Shown one piece after another: positions 33,635-40,737 of a stretch of DNA of 43,046 nt. This DNA comes from Chloroflexota bacterium (lineage in GTDB: Bacteria; Chloroflexota; Dehalococcoidia; Lucifugimonadales; Lucifugimonadaceae), in NCBI GenBank assembly GCA_002721615.1, contig PBKW01000018.1:1-43046 (forward strand), read 5' to 3'. A model generated the notes under the pieces. The model was given only the letters and a program-made list of their open reading frames with translations. It was not told the origin of the DNA and searched no databases. Both the position numbers and the translations under genes were made by a program. Each line of letters starts with the position of its first letter. The first letter of the stretch is position 1.

Positions 33635-34396
33635 ATGAAGAAAAAAGAAGATAAAAAATCACCTCCATATATATCTGTTTCTCAGGTAAGAACATACCTT
33701 CAATGTGGGATGAAGTATTATTTTAGATATTTTGAAAAAATTCAAACTTCTCCTACAGGACCAATGATTCGTGGGTCTTCCGTAGATAAGGCTGCTAATG
33801 ATCATTTTGATATCAAGGCAGATAATGGCTTTGGTTTGAAAAGAAATGATTTTATTGATCTTGCTGTTAGTGAACATGATTATAATGCTGATAATGCAGA
33901 AATGGATATTACAAAGCAAACTAGTAGAGATAGATTGGCAGAGATTTCAAAAAAGTATCATGTAACACATGCTCAAGAATTAACTCCATTATCAAAGAAT
34001 GCTGTTCAATTAAAAATTAATGGTGATATTGGTTTAGATATTCCAGTATTAGGATTTGCGGATTTAATTACAAAAGATGGTGTTGTGATTGATAATAAAG
34101 TCAGAAAGCAAAATAGAGTTAATGATTTAACTAAAGATATTCAACTTGTTACCTATGCTGACGTAGGAAATTTTAATAAAGTTGGTATTGCTTTAGTAAC
34201 TGATAATAAAAACCCGAAAGCTGAAATTTATACGGCTCAAATATCAGATTCTTCAAAGACTCTTGTAAGGGAAAGGATAAAATCAGTAAGAAATGGAATA
34301 AAAAAGAATGTATTTTTACCGGCTCCAGAAGGCTCTTGGTATTGTTCTGAAAAATGGTGTTCTTTTTGGAATATTTGTCCCTATGGAGATGGTTAG
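33635..34396 (+). CDS. PD-(D/E)XK nuclease with Cas4/AddB-like iron-sulfur cysteines
   Basis: The 253-residue protein has an N-terminal YISVSQVRTYLQCGMKYYFRY, as in RecB/Cas4-family nucleases. The catalytic core is GFADLITKDGVVIDNKVRK with Asp143, Asp153 and Lys155, followed by the QLVTYA motif (Gln170). Cys24 and three C-terminal cysteines (237, 242, 248 in WYCSEKWCSFWNIC) could hold a [4Fe-4S] cluster, as in Cas4 and AddB. No CRISPR array, cas gene or helicase domain accompanies it. A stand-alone role in DNA end processing or repair is possible but unproven. It is followed after 15 bases by the SDR gene. Confidence 0.85.
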   Translation: MKKKEDKKSPPYISVSQVRTYLQCGMKYYFRYFEKIQTSPTGPMIRGSSVDKAANDHFDIKADNGFGLKRNDFIDLAVSEHDYNADNAEMDITKQTSRDRLAEISKKYHVTHAQELTPLSKNAVQLKINGDIGLDIPVLGFADLITKDGVVIDNKVRKQNRVNDLTKDIQLVTYADVGNFNKVGIALVTDNKNPKAEIYTAQISDSSKTLVRERIKSVRNGIKKNVFLPAPEGSWYCSEKWCSFWNICPYGDG

Positions 34397-34411
34397 ATTA
34401 AAGGAGAAATA

Positions 34412-35194
34412 ATGAAATTGTTAGATGGTAAGAAGGCATTGGTTACAGGTGCTAGAAAAGGTATAGGAAGAGGAATAGCTTATAAGTTAGCTGAACAAGG
34501 AGCTGACGTAGGGATTAATGATTATATAGATGATGAAGAGACTCAGAAAACTTCTAGTTTAGTAAAATCATTAGGAAGAAAATCCTCTATCCATATTCAA
34601 GATGTTAGTAAAAAAGAAAATATTGATAAAATGGTGGATGATTTTCTTAGTGAACATGGAAATATAGATATATTGGTAAATAATGCAATCATGCAACCTC
34701 AAAATAAACCATTTTTTGAAATAGACGAAGAATGGTGGGACTATATGATGGATTTATCATTGAAGGGTTATTTTTTTGCTGCACAAAAAGCTTCAATGGA
34801 AATGATAAAAAGAAAAACTTCTGGTTCTATAATTTGTATTTCTAGTGTTCATTCTTATAGAGCATCAGAAAATTGGACTCCTTATGGTATAGCAAAAATG
34901 GGTTTAAGGAGAATGGTTAAAGGGTTGGCTGCTGATTTAGTCAATACGGGTATCAATTCTAATTGTATAGCTCCAGGTTGGATAAATAATACTATTCCTT
35001 CCGATGACCAAGTTGAGCCAGACTCTTTTAATGCACCATGGGTTCCTACAGGAAGACAAGGGTTGCCCAGTGATATAGCTAATGCAGTTGTTTTTCTTTC
35101 TTCAAAAATGGGTGAATATGTGAATGGTGAAACTTTATTAGTAGATGGCGGAATGATTGCTACAGGTAATTTAGGGGGAAAACCAAATGTCTGA
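34412..35194 (+). CDS. Short-chain dehydrogenase/reductase
   Basis: The 260-residue enzyme is a classical SDR. VTGARKGIGRG is the cofactor loop and NNA the stabilising motif. Catalytic Ser lies in CISSVHSY, with Tyr and Lys in YGIAK. The ending YVNGETLLVDGG is typical of this family. It probably oxidises or reduces a sugar-acid or related hydroxyl using NAD(P). AAAGGAG precedes the ATG. It overlaps the following RraA-family gene by eight bases, so the two form a pair likely to act on one catabolic pathway. Confidence 0.92.
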   Translation: MKLLDGKKALVTGARKGIGRGIAYKLAEQGADVGINDYIDDEETQKTSSLVKSLGRKSSIHIQDVSKKENIDKMVDDFLSEHGNIDILVNNAIMQPQNKPFFEIDEEWWDYMMDLSLKGYFFAAQKASMEMIKRKTSGSIICISSVHSYRASENWTPYGIAKMGLRRMVKGLAADLVNTGINSNCIAPGWINNTIPSDDQVEPDSFNAPWVPTGRQGLPSDIANAVVFLSSKMGEYVNGETLLVDGGMIATGNLGGKPNV

Positions 35195-35939
35195 AGGAAT
35201 TATGAAAAAAGAGATATTTTTTGAAGCGCCAAAACATGTCTTAAGCGCAGATACAATAAAAAAATTAAAGGAAGTTAATACTTCTGCTTTTGTAGATGTT
35301 CTTTCTAGGAATGGTTATGATGCTAGACATGTTTTAATGGATAATATTTTTCCTTTAAATCAAGGAGAAAGATTAGTAGCTAGAGCTATTACTGTAAGGT
35401 ATTTGCCTTCTCGCCCTGATGCTGACTCTGAAAAACCCTCAGGTGAAAAATCACCTGAGTATGCTGCTTTTGAAGTAGCTGGACCTGGCGATGTAATTGT
35501 GATGGAGTCAATGAGTACAAAACTAATGAGTATAGGTGGAGATATAAAGTTTTTAAGATTAAAACAGAGAAATATTGATGGTTTGATTTGCGATGGAGGG
35601 GTGAGAGATATGAAATCAGTTGATAGGTATGGAATAAGAATATGGGGGTATGGAAGAACTTCTAATTTAGGTACTAGAGTAGGAACTCCTTATTCTACGA
35701 ATGAACCCGTGAGAGTTGATGGAGTTCTTGTAAGACCTGGAGATTATATGGTTGCAGATGATGATGGTGTAGTTGTGATTCCTAGAAGTATTGCGGTATT
35801 AGTTGCAGAACAAGCTTTGGAATACACACAATTGGAAGGATGGATAAAGAAAAAGCTTTCAGAGGAAAACCTGTCTCCAGGAAAATATTATCCTCCTGAC
35901 GATAAAACATTTGAAGAATTTAGAAGGACAAAAAAATAA
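35187..35939 (+). CDS. RraA-family protein, likely HMG/OHB-type aldolase or decarboxylase
   Basis: The 250-residue protein has the RraA-like fold: ALVDVLSR-like opening (SAFVDVLSRNGYDAR), PGDVIVMES, GLICDGGVRDMKSV with the conserved substrate-binding Arg and metal Asp, and GDYMVADDDGVVVIP. In enzymes with the GVRD motif this fold catalyses retro-aldol cleavage of 4-hydroxy-4-methyl-2-oxoglutarate-type acids, or oxaloacetate decarboxylation. The intact motif favours an enzyme over an RNase E inhibitor. It overlaps the SDR gene and ends four bases from the convergent MBL gene. Confidence 0.85.
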   Translation: MSEGIMKKEIFFEAPKHVLSADTIKKLKEVNTSAFVDVLSRNGYDARHVLMDNIFPLNQGERLVARAITVRYLPSRPDADSEKPSGEKSPEYAAFEVAGPGDVIVMESMSTKLMSIGGDIKFLRLKQRNIDGLICDGGVRDMKSVDRYGIRIWGYGRTSNLGTRVGTPYSTNEPVRVDGVLVRPGDYMVADDDGVVVIPRSIAVLVAEQALEYTQLEGWIKKKLSEENLSPGKYYPPDDKTFEEFRRTKK

Positions 35940-35942
35940 ATT

Positions 35943-36794
35943 TTATACTTCTATCGATAGGCCATCATAAGCTAATTCAACATCAAGGTTAAAATTTTGT
36001 AGATATTCATTTATTCTATGATGTTCAATGTTACAGGTGATATCAGTAAGAAAAGTTTTTTTGGGTTTATATTTTCTTACTACTTTTAATGATTGTTCTA
36101 GTGTGAAATGAGATCTATGGGAACCTTGAGGTCTAAGTGCATCAATGATTAAGATATCTAAGTCTTCAAATAATTTTTCAGATTCTTTGGGAATTCCAGA
36201 AATGTCAGGAATATAAGCGATATTCAAAAATTTATAACCAAATGAAATATAATTATTTCCGTGAAAAACAGGAATTGGTTTGTAGGAAATACTATTAATA
36301 GAAAATAAACTATTTTTATCAATTAGTTCGAAATTTAGTTGTGGAATTGCATATCTGGAGGGAGGATTATTGTCGAATATGTAGAAGAACATTTTTTTAA
36401 CTCTTTCTAAATCTTCTTTTCTAATAAAGATTTTTACTTGATCTTGAATCCAATTGGTCCAATCCCTAAGATGATCTAGTCCTCCTACTGCATCAGCATG
36501 TGAGTGAGTAATAATTACTCCATCTAATTTTCTTACATTATGTTTAGGGAATAATTGGATTGCTCCTTCCCAAAAAGTTTTTCCTATATCTATTACTGTG
36601 TTATGAATTTCATTATGAAAAGTATTTTGAATTAATAGAGAAGTATTTCTTCTTCTGTTTAATGAGTTAGGTTTTATTGAAGAAACACATGTTTCACAAA
36701 TATCATTTGTTTTTGTCAGACAACTTACTCTAGGAATACCATCAGAAGATCCTGTACCCAAAAAAACTATTTTATTATTTTCTTTATTTTTCAT
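35943..36794 (-). CDS. MBL-fold metallo-hydrolase, PhnP-like phosphodiesterase
   Basis: The 283-residue protein begins with IVFLGTGSSDGIPRVSC, the PhnP/RNase Z-like opening. The metal motif THSHADAVGGLDHLR has His97, His99 and Asp101. Three early cysteines (25, 33, 36) resemble the structural zinc site of PhnP. PhnP opens cyclic ribose phosphates in phosphonate use, but relatives act on other cyclic or activated phosphodiesters, and no phn genes are nearby. It converges with the RraA gene and diverges from the aldolase. Confidence 0.85.
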   Translation of the reverse strand: MKNKENNKIVFLGTGSSDGIPRVSCLTKTNDICETCVSSIKPNSLNRRRNTSLLIQNTFHNEIHNTVIDIGKTFWEGAIQLFPKHNVRKLDGVIITHSHADAVGGLDHLRDWTNWIQDQVKIFIRKEDLERVKKMFFYIFDNNPPSRYAIPQLNFELIDKNSLFSINSISYKPIPVFHGNNYISFGYKFLNIAYIPDISGIPKESEKLFEDLDILIIDALRPQGSHRSHFTLEQSLKVVRKYKPKKTFLTDITCNIEHHRINEYLQNFNLDVELAYDGLSIEV

Positions 36795-36812
36795 TTATAA
36801 ATCTTATTTTGA

Positions 36813-36842
36813 TTGTTGTTTACTTAAACATATATATATAAT
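36813..36842 (+). promoter_or_regulatory. Candidate promoter of the HpaI-type aldolase gene
   Basis: TATAAT at 36837-36842 is preceded, with an 18-base spacer, by TTGTTG at 36813-36818. It lies in the divergent gap between the MBL and aldolase genes and would give a leader of about 60 bases ending in a strong GGAGG ribosome site. Confidence 0.4.
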
Positions 36843-36907
36843 CGTTACAGTTGTATTTTATTACTTTATATCTATATCCTAATATATTTTTGATAATTGG
36901 AGGCAAA

Positions 36908-37675
36908 ATGGTTAAGCAAAATTTGCTTAAAGGAAAATTAGAAAATGGAGAAACGGTTATAGGTCCTTTTTGTATCGTTCCATCGATGACAATGATAGAT
37001 ACCTTAGGTTACTCTGGAATGGATTTTTGTATTTTGGATACAGAACATGGTCCGATGGATTTGCAAACAATTACAGATTTATGTATTGCTGCAGATGGAA
37101 CTGGAGTATCACCCATTGTAAGAGTAGGTGAAAATAATGAAAGGCTAATTTTAAGAGCACTAGATGTAGGATCATCAGGAGTTCAAGTACCTCAAATAAA
37201 TCAAAAATCTGATGCTGAGGAAGTAGTTCAATCTGCAAAATATTCTCCTATAGGACATAGAGGGTTATCTATTTTTACTAGAGCTGGTGAATACTTTAAA
37301 CATGCTGGAAAAGATCATACAGATAACCAGAATGATAATACTCTAGTAATTGTTCACATTGAAGGACAAAGAGGTTTAAATAATTTAGATGAAATAATGT
37401 CTGTAGATGGAATTGATGTATTATTTTTAGGTCCTTATGATATTTCTCAAAGTCTTGGAATTCCTGGACAAGTTACAGATCCAAAAGTTGAAAAAGCTAT
37501 TAGAGAAGCAACAGATAAAGCTAGATCTTTGGGGAGATATGTTGGTTCTTATGCCAAAGATGTAGAAATGGGTAAATGGTTAATAGATATTGGTGTTCAG
37601 TATTTATCGATAAATACTGATGCCACTATATACATGCAGTCATGTGAAAAAATTGTTAATGATCTAAGAAAATAG
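36908..37675 (+). CDS. HpcH/HpaI-family class II aldolase
   Basis: About 255 residues. The family pattern is clear. LGYSGMDFCILDTEHGPMD is the metal/substrate region. SPIVRVGEN holds the catalytic Arg. VIVHIEGQRGLNNLDEI holds the metal Glu, and DVLFLGPYDISQSLG the metal Asp. These enzymes cleave 4-hydroxy-2-oxo acids such as 2-keto-3-deoxy sugar acids or aromatic-ring products to pyruvate and an aldehyde. The frame is open from 36851, but GGAGG at 36899-36903 fixes the start at ATG 36908. Together with the SDR and RraA genes it suggests oxo-acid catabolism. Confidence 0.92.
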   Translation: MVKQNLLKGKLENGETVIGPFCIVPSMTMIDTLGYSGMDFCILDTEHGPMDLQTITDLCIAADGTGVSPIVRVGENNERLILRALDVGSSGVQVPQINQKSDAEEVVQSAKYSPIGHRGLSIFTRAGEYFKHAGKDHTDNQNDNTLVIVHIEGQRGLNNLDEIMSVDGIDVLFLGPYDISQSLGIPGQVTDPKVEKAIREATDKARSLGRYVGSYAKDVEMGKWLIDIGVQYLSINTDATIYMQSCEKIVNDLRK

Positions 37676-37721
37676 ATAGACAATCAATAGTATAGTTGAT
37701 TATTATTTAAATTTATTCGGG

Positions 37722-37798
37722 CGGGGCGTGGCGCAGCTTGGCAGCGCGCCTGCTTTGGGAGCAGGAGGTCAGAGGTTCGAATCCTCTCGCCCCGACCA
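37722..37798 (+). tRNA. tRNA-Pro(TGG), integration target
   Basis: The acceptor stem is CGGGGCG with CGCCCCG. The anticodon stem CCTGC/GCAGG has loop TTTGGGA, giving anticodon TGG (37756-37758). The T-arm contains GGTTCGAATCC, and CCA is encoded at 37796-37798. The 3' half, from the first base of the anticodon loop, is repeated exactly at 42854-42903. The tRNA is therefore kept intact by the element inserted into it. Confidence 0.97.
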
Positions 37799-37803
37799 TT
37801 AAA
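37754..37803 (+). repeat. attL core, 50-bp perfect direct repeat
   Basis: The segment from the anticodon loop of tRNA-Pro to six bases past CCA (ATTAAA being partly shared) is identical to 42854-42903. The match ends on both sides: C versus A before it, T versus A after it. It is the left attachment site of the integrated element. Confidence 0.93.
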
Positions 37804-37814
37804 TTTAAACTTAG

Positions 37815-37836
37815 AAACCCCTAGAACCGGGGGTTT
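37815..37836 (+). terminator. Intrinsic terminator after tRNA-Pro, inside the element
   Basis: AAACCCC (37815-37821) pairs with GGGGTTT (37830-37836) across an 8-base loop, followed by a T-rich stretch (TCTTTCTTTTG). It lies 16 bases after the tRNA CCA but belongs to the element, since the matching host flank after attR lacks it. It would stop tRNA transcription from running into the element. Confidence 0.75.
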
Positions 37837-37858
37837 TCTTTCTTTTGTAAATAACCCA

Positions 37859-37882
37859 TGTCCCCCTATTTGTCCCCCTATG
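37859..37882 (+). repeat. Left arm-type direct repeats (2 x 12 bp)
   Basis: TGTCCCCCTATT at 37859-37870 is followed immediately by TGTCCCCCTATG at 37871-37882. The pair lies 55 bases inside attL. A matching pair (TGCCCCCCTATT) is found at 42728-42751 near attR in the same orientation. Position and pairing fit arm-type binding sites for the integrase. Confidence 0.75.
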
Positions 37883-37918
37883 ATCAAAAAAACTATACAT
37901 TTTTAATAATTGTTGGAG

Positions 37919-37976
37919 TGCCGATAGGTAATGTGCCCCCTTTATATATATAGATGTGGGTGTCAGGGCGTTGAAG
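37919..37976 (+). repeat. Element-specific repeat family 2, copy A
   Basis: This ~57-base segment starts TGCCGATAGG, has TATATATATAGATGTGGGTGT in its middle (positions 37943-37963) and ends GGCGTTGAAG. It aligns with 40124-40180 and 41456-41511 in the same orientation. This copy lies 53 bases upstream of the HNH-like gene. It has only a degenerate remnant (TTGGAG) of the promoter repeat that accompanies the other two copies. Function is unknown. Confidence 0.65.
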
Positions 37977-38017
37977 GATAGTAAAATTTCTTGAAATAGA
38001 GTGCTATACAAAAAAGT

Positions 38018-38023
38018 TATAAT
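38018..38023 (+). promoter_or_regulatory. -10 box (TATAAT) of the HNH-like gene
   Basis: TATAAT is followed by GTCTTT and then ATG 38030, so a leaderless message is predicted. TTGAAA at 37991-37996 is present but its spacer of 21 bases is too long for a standard -35. No Shine-Dalgarno is visible. Confidence 0.5.
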
Positions 38024-38029
38024 GTCTTT

Positions 38030-39112
38030 ATGGCTAAATCAAATAATCTTCCAGATTTAACGTTGAAGGAAAAAGGATGTAGTAAATGTAAAGAACTTTT
38101 GCCTATTTCAAATTTCCACTTAGATCGATGGAGCCCTAATGGATATCAATATATTTGTAAGAGATGTAGATCGGAACTAAATTACCTTATAGATGAAAAC
38201 TTAAAAGAAAAAATATGTAGAATTTGTAATGAATTATTACCTATAAATAAATTTTCTCGTTCTAAAATAATAAAAGATGGGTATGACAACAGATGTAATA
38301 GATGTCGATACATTACAGGTGATGTAGTAAGAAAAAAAAGAGACCGAGAACTTTATCATAAAAAAGTTAGAATAAACCTTAATAAAAGAAGAAATAAGCC
38401 TCAATCAATAGCGTCAGAGTTATTAAAATCAATTAAGTTTAGGTCTAAATTAAAAGGTGTTCCATATGACCTTGACCAAGATTGGCTTATACCTAAGTTA
38501 GAAAAAAAGGTTTGTGAAGTTACAGGATTATCTTTAGCTTTCTCTGGGACTACTGATATAGCTCCTACTCACGGAGGATCTCAAAGAATAAAAACAGCTT
38601 GGTCTCCTTCTATTGATAGGATTATTTCAGAAAGAGGTTATTTAAAAGAAAACTGTAGAGTAGTTCTTTCTATTTATAACACCTTTAAGAATTATTGGAA
38701 TGATGAAACAGTAAAGATTTGGGCTAATGGGTTTTTAGGTAATAAAGTATCAGTTGATTTTTCAGATCCAAAAGTTGAACTTCATTCAATCAAAACCAAA
38801 GTTAGTGGGTTATGGAATAAGAGTAGGCAAACAATCAAGAAAAAAGGACTATCATCAAATATCACTAAAGATTGGATTAGAAATGAGTTGGAAAAAGGAG
38901 AATGTGCAGTAACAAAAATTCCTAATGATATGAGAAAGGGATTAAGAAAACCAAGATATGTTTTTCCTTTTACCCCTTCTATAGACAGAATAGACTCATC
39001 AGGTGGTTACACAACAGATAACACTAGAATTGTATGCTTTATACATAATTGGGGTCGGCAAGATACACCTGATAAAGATTTGATTTATTTTGCTAAAAGT
39101 TTAATTAAGTAG
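38030..39112 (+). CDS. Duplicated zinc-ribbon plus duplicated HNH-endonuclease-like protein
   Basis: The 360-residue protein has two N-terminal zinc ribbons. The first uses Cys17, 20, 43, 46 and the second Cys63, 66, 89, 92; both contain ELLPI(S/N)xF. After a basic linker come two copies of a ~125-residue unit. Unit 1 has KGVPYDLDQDWLIPKLEKK, CEVTG (162-166), PSIDRI (193-198), GY and Asn208. Unit 2 has KKGLSSNITKDWIRNELEKG, CAVTK (292-296), PSIDRI (316-321), GGYTTDN (Asn331) and a final Asn340. 'PSIDRI..GY..xN.R.V...N' is the core of phage-type HNH nucleases. Nuclease function is inferred; defence, homing or packaging roles are open. It converges with the minus-strand cargo genes. Confidence 0.7.
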   Translation: MAKSNNLPDLTLKEKGCSKCKELLPISNFHLDRWSPNGYQYICKRCRSELNYLIDENLKEKICRICNELLPINKFSRSKIIKDGYDNRCNRCRYITGDVVRKKRDRELYHKKVRINLNKRRNKPQSIASELLKSIKFRSKLKGVPYDLDQDWLIPKLEKKVCEVTGLSLAFSGTTDIAPTHGGSQRIKTAWSPSIDRIISERGYLKENCRVVLSIYNTFKNYWNDETVKIWANGFLGNKVSVDFSDPKVELHSIKTKVSGLWNKSRQTIKKKGLSSNITKDWIRNELEKGECAVTKIPNDMRKGLRKPRYVFPFTPSIDRIDSSGGYTTDNTRIVCFIHNWGRQDTPDKDLIYFAKSLIK

Positions 39113-39120
39113 CTTTGAGA

Positions 39121-39486
39121 TTATTTTCTACAGGACATAGGAAGAGGTTCTCCTACTATAGCATCTTGCCAACATTGACTATCATTTGTGCGACCCATTC
39201 TGAGACTAAGTGTTTCTTCTTTATTAGGCGTAATTAGTAAATATTTAACGTTGCCACAAGGATAAACATAGCCTAAGTTGCCACAACCATCTTTTTGATA
39301 TACATCTTTTTCTACAACCATAAAATTTAACGAATTTGGCTGTTGTGCTTTATCCATCAATTCTCGATTCTGCTCAATTAGTTGTTGGTTCTGCTCTAAT
39401 AACTGATTGAACTGTTCCTCACTTACTCCTGATGAACAAGCAGATAGGATTAAAATGACTATTGCTGTAAATAATATCTTTTTCAT
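39121..39486 (-). CDS. Predicted lipoprotein with coiled coil (element cargo)
   Basis: The 121-residue product starts MKKILFTAIVILILSACSSG, with lipobox Cys17. EEQFNQLLEQNQQLIEQNRE forms a short Gln/Glu-rich coiled coil, like the trimeric lipoprotein anchors of envelope proteins. The mature C-terminal part is beta-like with four cysteines (DGCGNLGYVYPCGN, SQCWQD, MSCRK) that could form two disulfides. I recognise no family. It is the last of the minus-strand cargo genes and has its own copy of the repeated promoter, whose -10 box lies six bases before the ATG. Confidence 0.75.
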   Translation of the reverse strand: MKKILFTAIVILILSACSSGVSEEQFNQLLEQNQQLIEQNRELMDKAQQPNSLNFMVVEKDVYQKDGCGNLGYVYPCGNVKYLLITPNKEETLSLRMGRTNDSQCWQDAIVGEPLPMSCRK

Positions 39487-39492
39487 ATTTAC

Positions 39493-39521
39493 ATATTATC
39501 TAATTCAGATATTTATGTGGA
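39493..39521 (-). promoter_or_regulatory. Repeated element promoter, copy B
   Basis: On the minus strand, TCCACA (39521-39516), a 17-base spacer and TAATAT (39498-39493) precede the ATG at 39486 by six bases. The whole segment is nearly identical to 40089-40117 and 41424-41452. A leaderless transcript is predicted. Confidence 0.6.
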
Positions 39522-39563
39522 GAGTAGGGGATTAGGAATAAAAACTATAAGCGATAGAAATCT

Positions 39564-40082
39564 TTATTTGGTGAATTTGTTCCCCGTAATTTCTTCATAA
39601 ATTTTATCTCCAAGTCCTTGGAGAAACTCTAAATGTTCTTTTCTGCCTTCTTTAGGAGTGTTATTGAATAGATCTCTTCCAGTAGATTTATAGTATTCAA
39701 TCCCTGCTTTTGAATCCATTAATCTTTCAAAGTGTAATCTGTAATAATATTCTTCTTTTCCTACTCTTCCTAACCTGTAATCTGTATTAATTCTTCCTAA
39801 AGATATGAAGAAAAAATTCTCAAGAGCTGATGCTTCTTCAGATGTTAAAGATTTTAATCCTTTGTGTCTCTTATCGTATATTTTTCTAAAATCATCGTTT
39901 TGAATTACAAGATAAAATTCATCTATCATCATTTGCCAAGATCTTAGAGATAAATCCCTTTCAGCATCTTGATGAGAAATTTTGAGACTTTTTCTTTGAA
40001 GCATTAATTGCCAAAGTAAAGCTATAGCAACAAGTAAAGTAGCTATTCCTGTAATTATCTGTGCAATTTCACTTATGTTCAT
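39564..40082 (-). CDS. Membrane-anchored helical protein of unknown function (element cargo)
   Basis: The 172-residue protein has one N-terminal membrane helix (AQIITGIATLLVAIALLWQL, residues 6-25), followed by a basic stop (MLQRKSLK). About 140 mostly helical residues follow, including DLSLRSWQMMIDEFYLVIQND, DFRKIYDKRHKG and SALENFFFISLGRI. The basic residues after the helix suggest the bulk faces the cytoplasm. Similar one-helix proteins of unknown function occur widely, often near mobile elements, but no activity is known to me. It is driven by promoter copy C, six bases before the ATG. Confidence 0.7.
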   Translation of the reverse strand: MNISEIAQIITGIATLLVAIALLWQLMLQRKSLKISHQDAERDLSLRSWQMMIDEFYLVIQNDDFRKIYDKRHKGLKSLTSEEASALENFFFISLGRINTDYRLGRVGKEEYYYRLHFERLMDSKAGIEYYKSTGRDLFNNTPKEGRKEHLEFLQGLGDKIYEEITGNKFTK

Positions 40083-40088
40083 ATATTT

Positions 40089-40117
40089 ATATTACCTAAT
40101 ACAGATATTTATGTGGA
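40089..40117 (-). promoter_or_regulatory. Repeated element promoter, copy C
   Basis: TCCACA (40117-40112), a 17-base spacer and TAATAT (40094-40089) lie six bases before the ATG at 40082. The spacer CTGTATTAGG part and the flanking CTC before TCCACA are shared with copies B and D. Confidence 0.6.
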
Positions 40118-40123
40118 GAGTAG

Positions 40124-40180
40124 TGCCGATAGGCGTTGGGTGGCATATGTATATATAGATGTAGGTCTGTGAGTGCTGAG
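40124..40180 (+). repeat. Element-specific repeat family 2, copy C
   Basis: It begins TGCCGATAGGCGTTGGG, continues TATGTATATATAGATGTAGG and ends GAGTGCTGAG. It abuts the upstream edge of promoter copy C. TGCC at its start and GGCA at 40142-40145 form a small inverted repeat in this copy only. The same order (promoter repeat, then this repeat) occurs at 41424-41511. Confidence 0.65.
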
Positions 40181-40197
40181 ATTTAATAACTCTTATA

Positions 40198-40734
40198 TCA
40201 ATCCCACAAAGGGTCAACTTGAAATAACTGACAATGTTTAGCAATTCTTTGTTCTAAACATTTAGTCTTTACTTTTTCGATTATTTCTTGTCTTTTTTCT
40301 ATGTCTTTTTTAATACATTTAAAATACTTTTCATTTTCACCATAAAATATGTCTATTTTTTTAATCTCACCATTTTCATCTTTGCATTTGCTAATAATTT
40401 CTTCCGTTTCATTTTCATATCTTGGTAATTTTTCTTCTGCTAGTTTATAAACAGAATATTTTGCTTCTTCCCAATCATCATAACCTTTAGGCTCAATTGG
40501 TATTAAGCTATACAATATTGAAAGGCGAGGGTCATTCTTTACTCCATCTTTTAGTATCCCTTCTTTTACTCTATCGTATTGCTGATAACGAAATTCATAA
40601 TCCCGAAATCCACTCTCTATTAACTCTGCTATCTTCTTATCTTTCTCAGATTCTCCACAAGCTCCTACTAGAGCTAAAAGTGATAGAGATATTATTAAAA
40701 TTCTTTTCACATCTTTTTTATCAATCGCCAACAT
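40198..40734 (-). CDS. Predicted lipoprotein (element cargo)
   Basis: The 178-residue protein has a lipoprotein signal, VKRILIISLSLLALVGACGE, with lipobox VGAC. ATG 40734 gives a slightly long n-region (MLAIDKKD); GTG 40710 would give a more standard signal, and either is possible. The mature part is highly charged and helical (IAELIESGFRDYEFRYQQYD, EKRQEIIEKVKTK) with four cysteines after the lipid-anchored one. No family is recognised. It starts three bases after the gene at 40738-41409 ends, so the two form a two-gene operon from promoter copy D. Confidence 0.75.
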   Translation of the reverse strand: MLAIDKKDVKRILIISLSLLALVGACGESEKDKKIAELIESGFRDYEFRYQQYDRVKEGILKDGVKNDPRLSILYSLIPIEPKGYDDWEEAKYSVYKLAEEKLPRYENETEEIISKCKDENGEIKKIDIFYGENEKYFKCIKKDIEKRQEIIEKVKTKCLEQRIAKHCQLFQVDPLWD

Positions 40735-40737
40735 TTA

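Noticed and set aside
33635-34396. Annotation as Cas4 of a CRISPR system
   Set aside because: Motifs are Cas4-like, but no cas1, cas2 or repeat array is in the window, so only the broader PD-(D/E)XK family is supported.
37682-37701. AATCAA/TTGATT hairpin as terminator of the aldolase gene
   Set aside because: It is a six-base AT-rich stem with no following T-run, too weak to call.
37684-38011. Two minus-strand frames over and beside tRNA-Pro (37684-37887 and 37811-38011)
   Set aside because: One is an antisense read of the tRNA and att core, the other crosses the terminator, arm repeats and repeat copy A. Neither has a ribosome site or protein-like composition.
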